A stretch of 60,032 nt of DNA from an uncultured Alphaproteobacteria bacterium. GTDB lineage: Bacteria > Pseudomonadota > Alphaproteobacteria > RF32 > CAG-239. This document shows positions 59,717-60,032 of the stretch, one piece after another. The stretch spans positions 1 through 60,032 of the forward strand of contig CALXTD010000007.1 in the NCBI GenBank assembly GCA_944391315.1, written 5' to 3'. The notes below the pieces were generated by a model. That model was given only the letters and a program-made list of their open reading frames with translations. It made no database searches and was not told the DNA's origin. How positions within the stretch are numbered: the stretch's first letter is position 1; the number at the start of each line of letters is the position of its first letter. Made by a program: the position numbers and the translations under genes.

Positions 59717-60032
59717 CGCTATCCATTTGATTTTACACAGCCTTTTACTAAGTTGAAGCTCTATATCTTGAAAGGGCTTCAACTTGAAAAGGCATAAAAA
59801 TAATTAAAATCAGATAGATAGTGATATAGAGGTTCAAAAGGGGGGATAGGCTTGAAAACGTTATACAGGTTACCGCCTATATTCTATTATAAATATTATA
59901 ATTTATTATTTAACCTACTCCTGTAGGCCTTTGTTCCACTATATCACTATGTCGTTCTCAAACTAACTCCACCACCCTTTTGTGTGCATCTGTATTATAT
60001 TCAATATATCGTTGGGTAGTTGCTAAAGAAGC
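59717..60032. other. non-coding, inverted-repeat-rich stretch of the element
   Basis: No gene is seen. Hairpin AAGTTGAAGC/GCTTCAACTT (59750-59759 with 59776-59785) may terminate the replication operon. A perfect 12-base inverted repeat, ATAGTGATATAG (59818-59829) and CTATATCACTAT (59939-59950), encloses an A/T-only core (59888-59912). This layout would suit a replication origin or control region next to the primase-helicase gene. Confidence 0.45.

Larger units (their letters stand above)
54842..60032. mobile_element. integrative element in tRNA-Arg (right end outside window)
   Basis: It begins at the tRNA-Arg scar, carries an integrase pointing inwards 140 bases away, then an unknown protein, a small DNA-binding protein and a Toprim/helicase replication module. 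No structural phage or conjugation genes are seen yet. The intact tRNA-Arg and the other attachment site should lie beyond 60032. A phage satellite or integrative plasmid is likely; this is inference. Confidence 0.75.

Noticed and set aside
1-60032. CRISPR arrays, restriction-modification pairs, toxin-antitoxin pairs, reverse transcriptase
   Set aside because: No regularly spaced repeats, no cas genes, no restriction enzyme beside the methyltransferase, no toxin-antitoxin pair and no reverse-transcriptase motif were seen in any reading frame.

Overview
The window is a chromosomal segment of an AT-rich alphaproteobacterium. The evidence is gene order: aroK back to back with xerD; secB back to back with a Tim44-like gene, mltA and smr; dnaQ-coaE; rho; mnmE-mnmG-rsmG-parA-parB; radA-cvpA; dnaX-ybaB-recR beside the SRP RNA; lolA-xthA-response regulator. 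A low-GC, possibly host-associated member (for example an uncultured gut lineage) is plausible, but this is inference. Nearly all genes are ordinary housekeeping genes with intact catalytic motifs.

Layout. 1-941: 3' part of a cysteine-rich surface protein with a hypervariable segment. 978-7467: shikimate kinase, XerD, SecB, the Tim44-like/MltA/Smr operon, DnaQ and CoaE. 7468-7978: a non-coding gap with five perfect DnaA boxes, the probable oriC. 7979-19222: rho, a decayed ankyrin-like gene, mnmE, mnmG, rsmG, parA and parB, with two perfect parS sites inside the mnmG and rsmG reading frames. 19314-33572: nuclease, TsaE, HprK, MlaE/MlaF, RadA, CvpA, RecR, YbaB, DnaX (with an A9 slippage site), 4.5S RNA, PBP activator, RsmI, YraN, CCA-adding enzyme, IalB-like protein and RlmN. 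33675-38500: DnaJ, DnaK and a thymidine/AMP phosphorylase. 38673-40950: EIIA-Man type protein and HPr with an orphan DNA methyltransferase. 41100-51426: LolA, exonuclease III, response regulator, porin, LemA/DUF3137, flavoprotein, nitroreductase, DUF1349, CbpA-like DnaJ, small secreted proteins and an ELM1-family protein. 51566-53408: two secreted cysteine-rich proteins, the second a close paralogue of the gene at the left edge. 54350-54890: tRNA-Ser, a tandem GC-rich duplication of its 3' end, and a displaced 3' half of tRNA-Arg. 54842 to the right edge: an integrative element (integrase, unknown protein, small DNA-binding protein, Toprim/helicase-type replication protein), whose far end is outside the window.

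Most unusual signals: (1) the two paralogous surface proteins carry, between identical DNA flanks, a segment rich in NNC codons that looks like the variable region of a diversity-generating retroelement, although no reverse transcriptase or template repeat is in the window; (2) eleven copies of a 15-bp motif AACRSYGTATTTAAA, all on the + strand to the right of the putative oriC, in coding DNA in different reading phases and between genes, concentrated in the mnmE-rsmG region; (3) oriC, two intragenic parS sites and parAB within 12 kb; (4) an A9 run in dnaX whose -1 frame stops after one further codon, as expected for tau/gamma production; (5) a clean tRNA-Arg integration scar beside a young mobile element.
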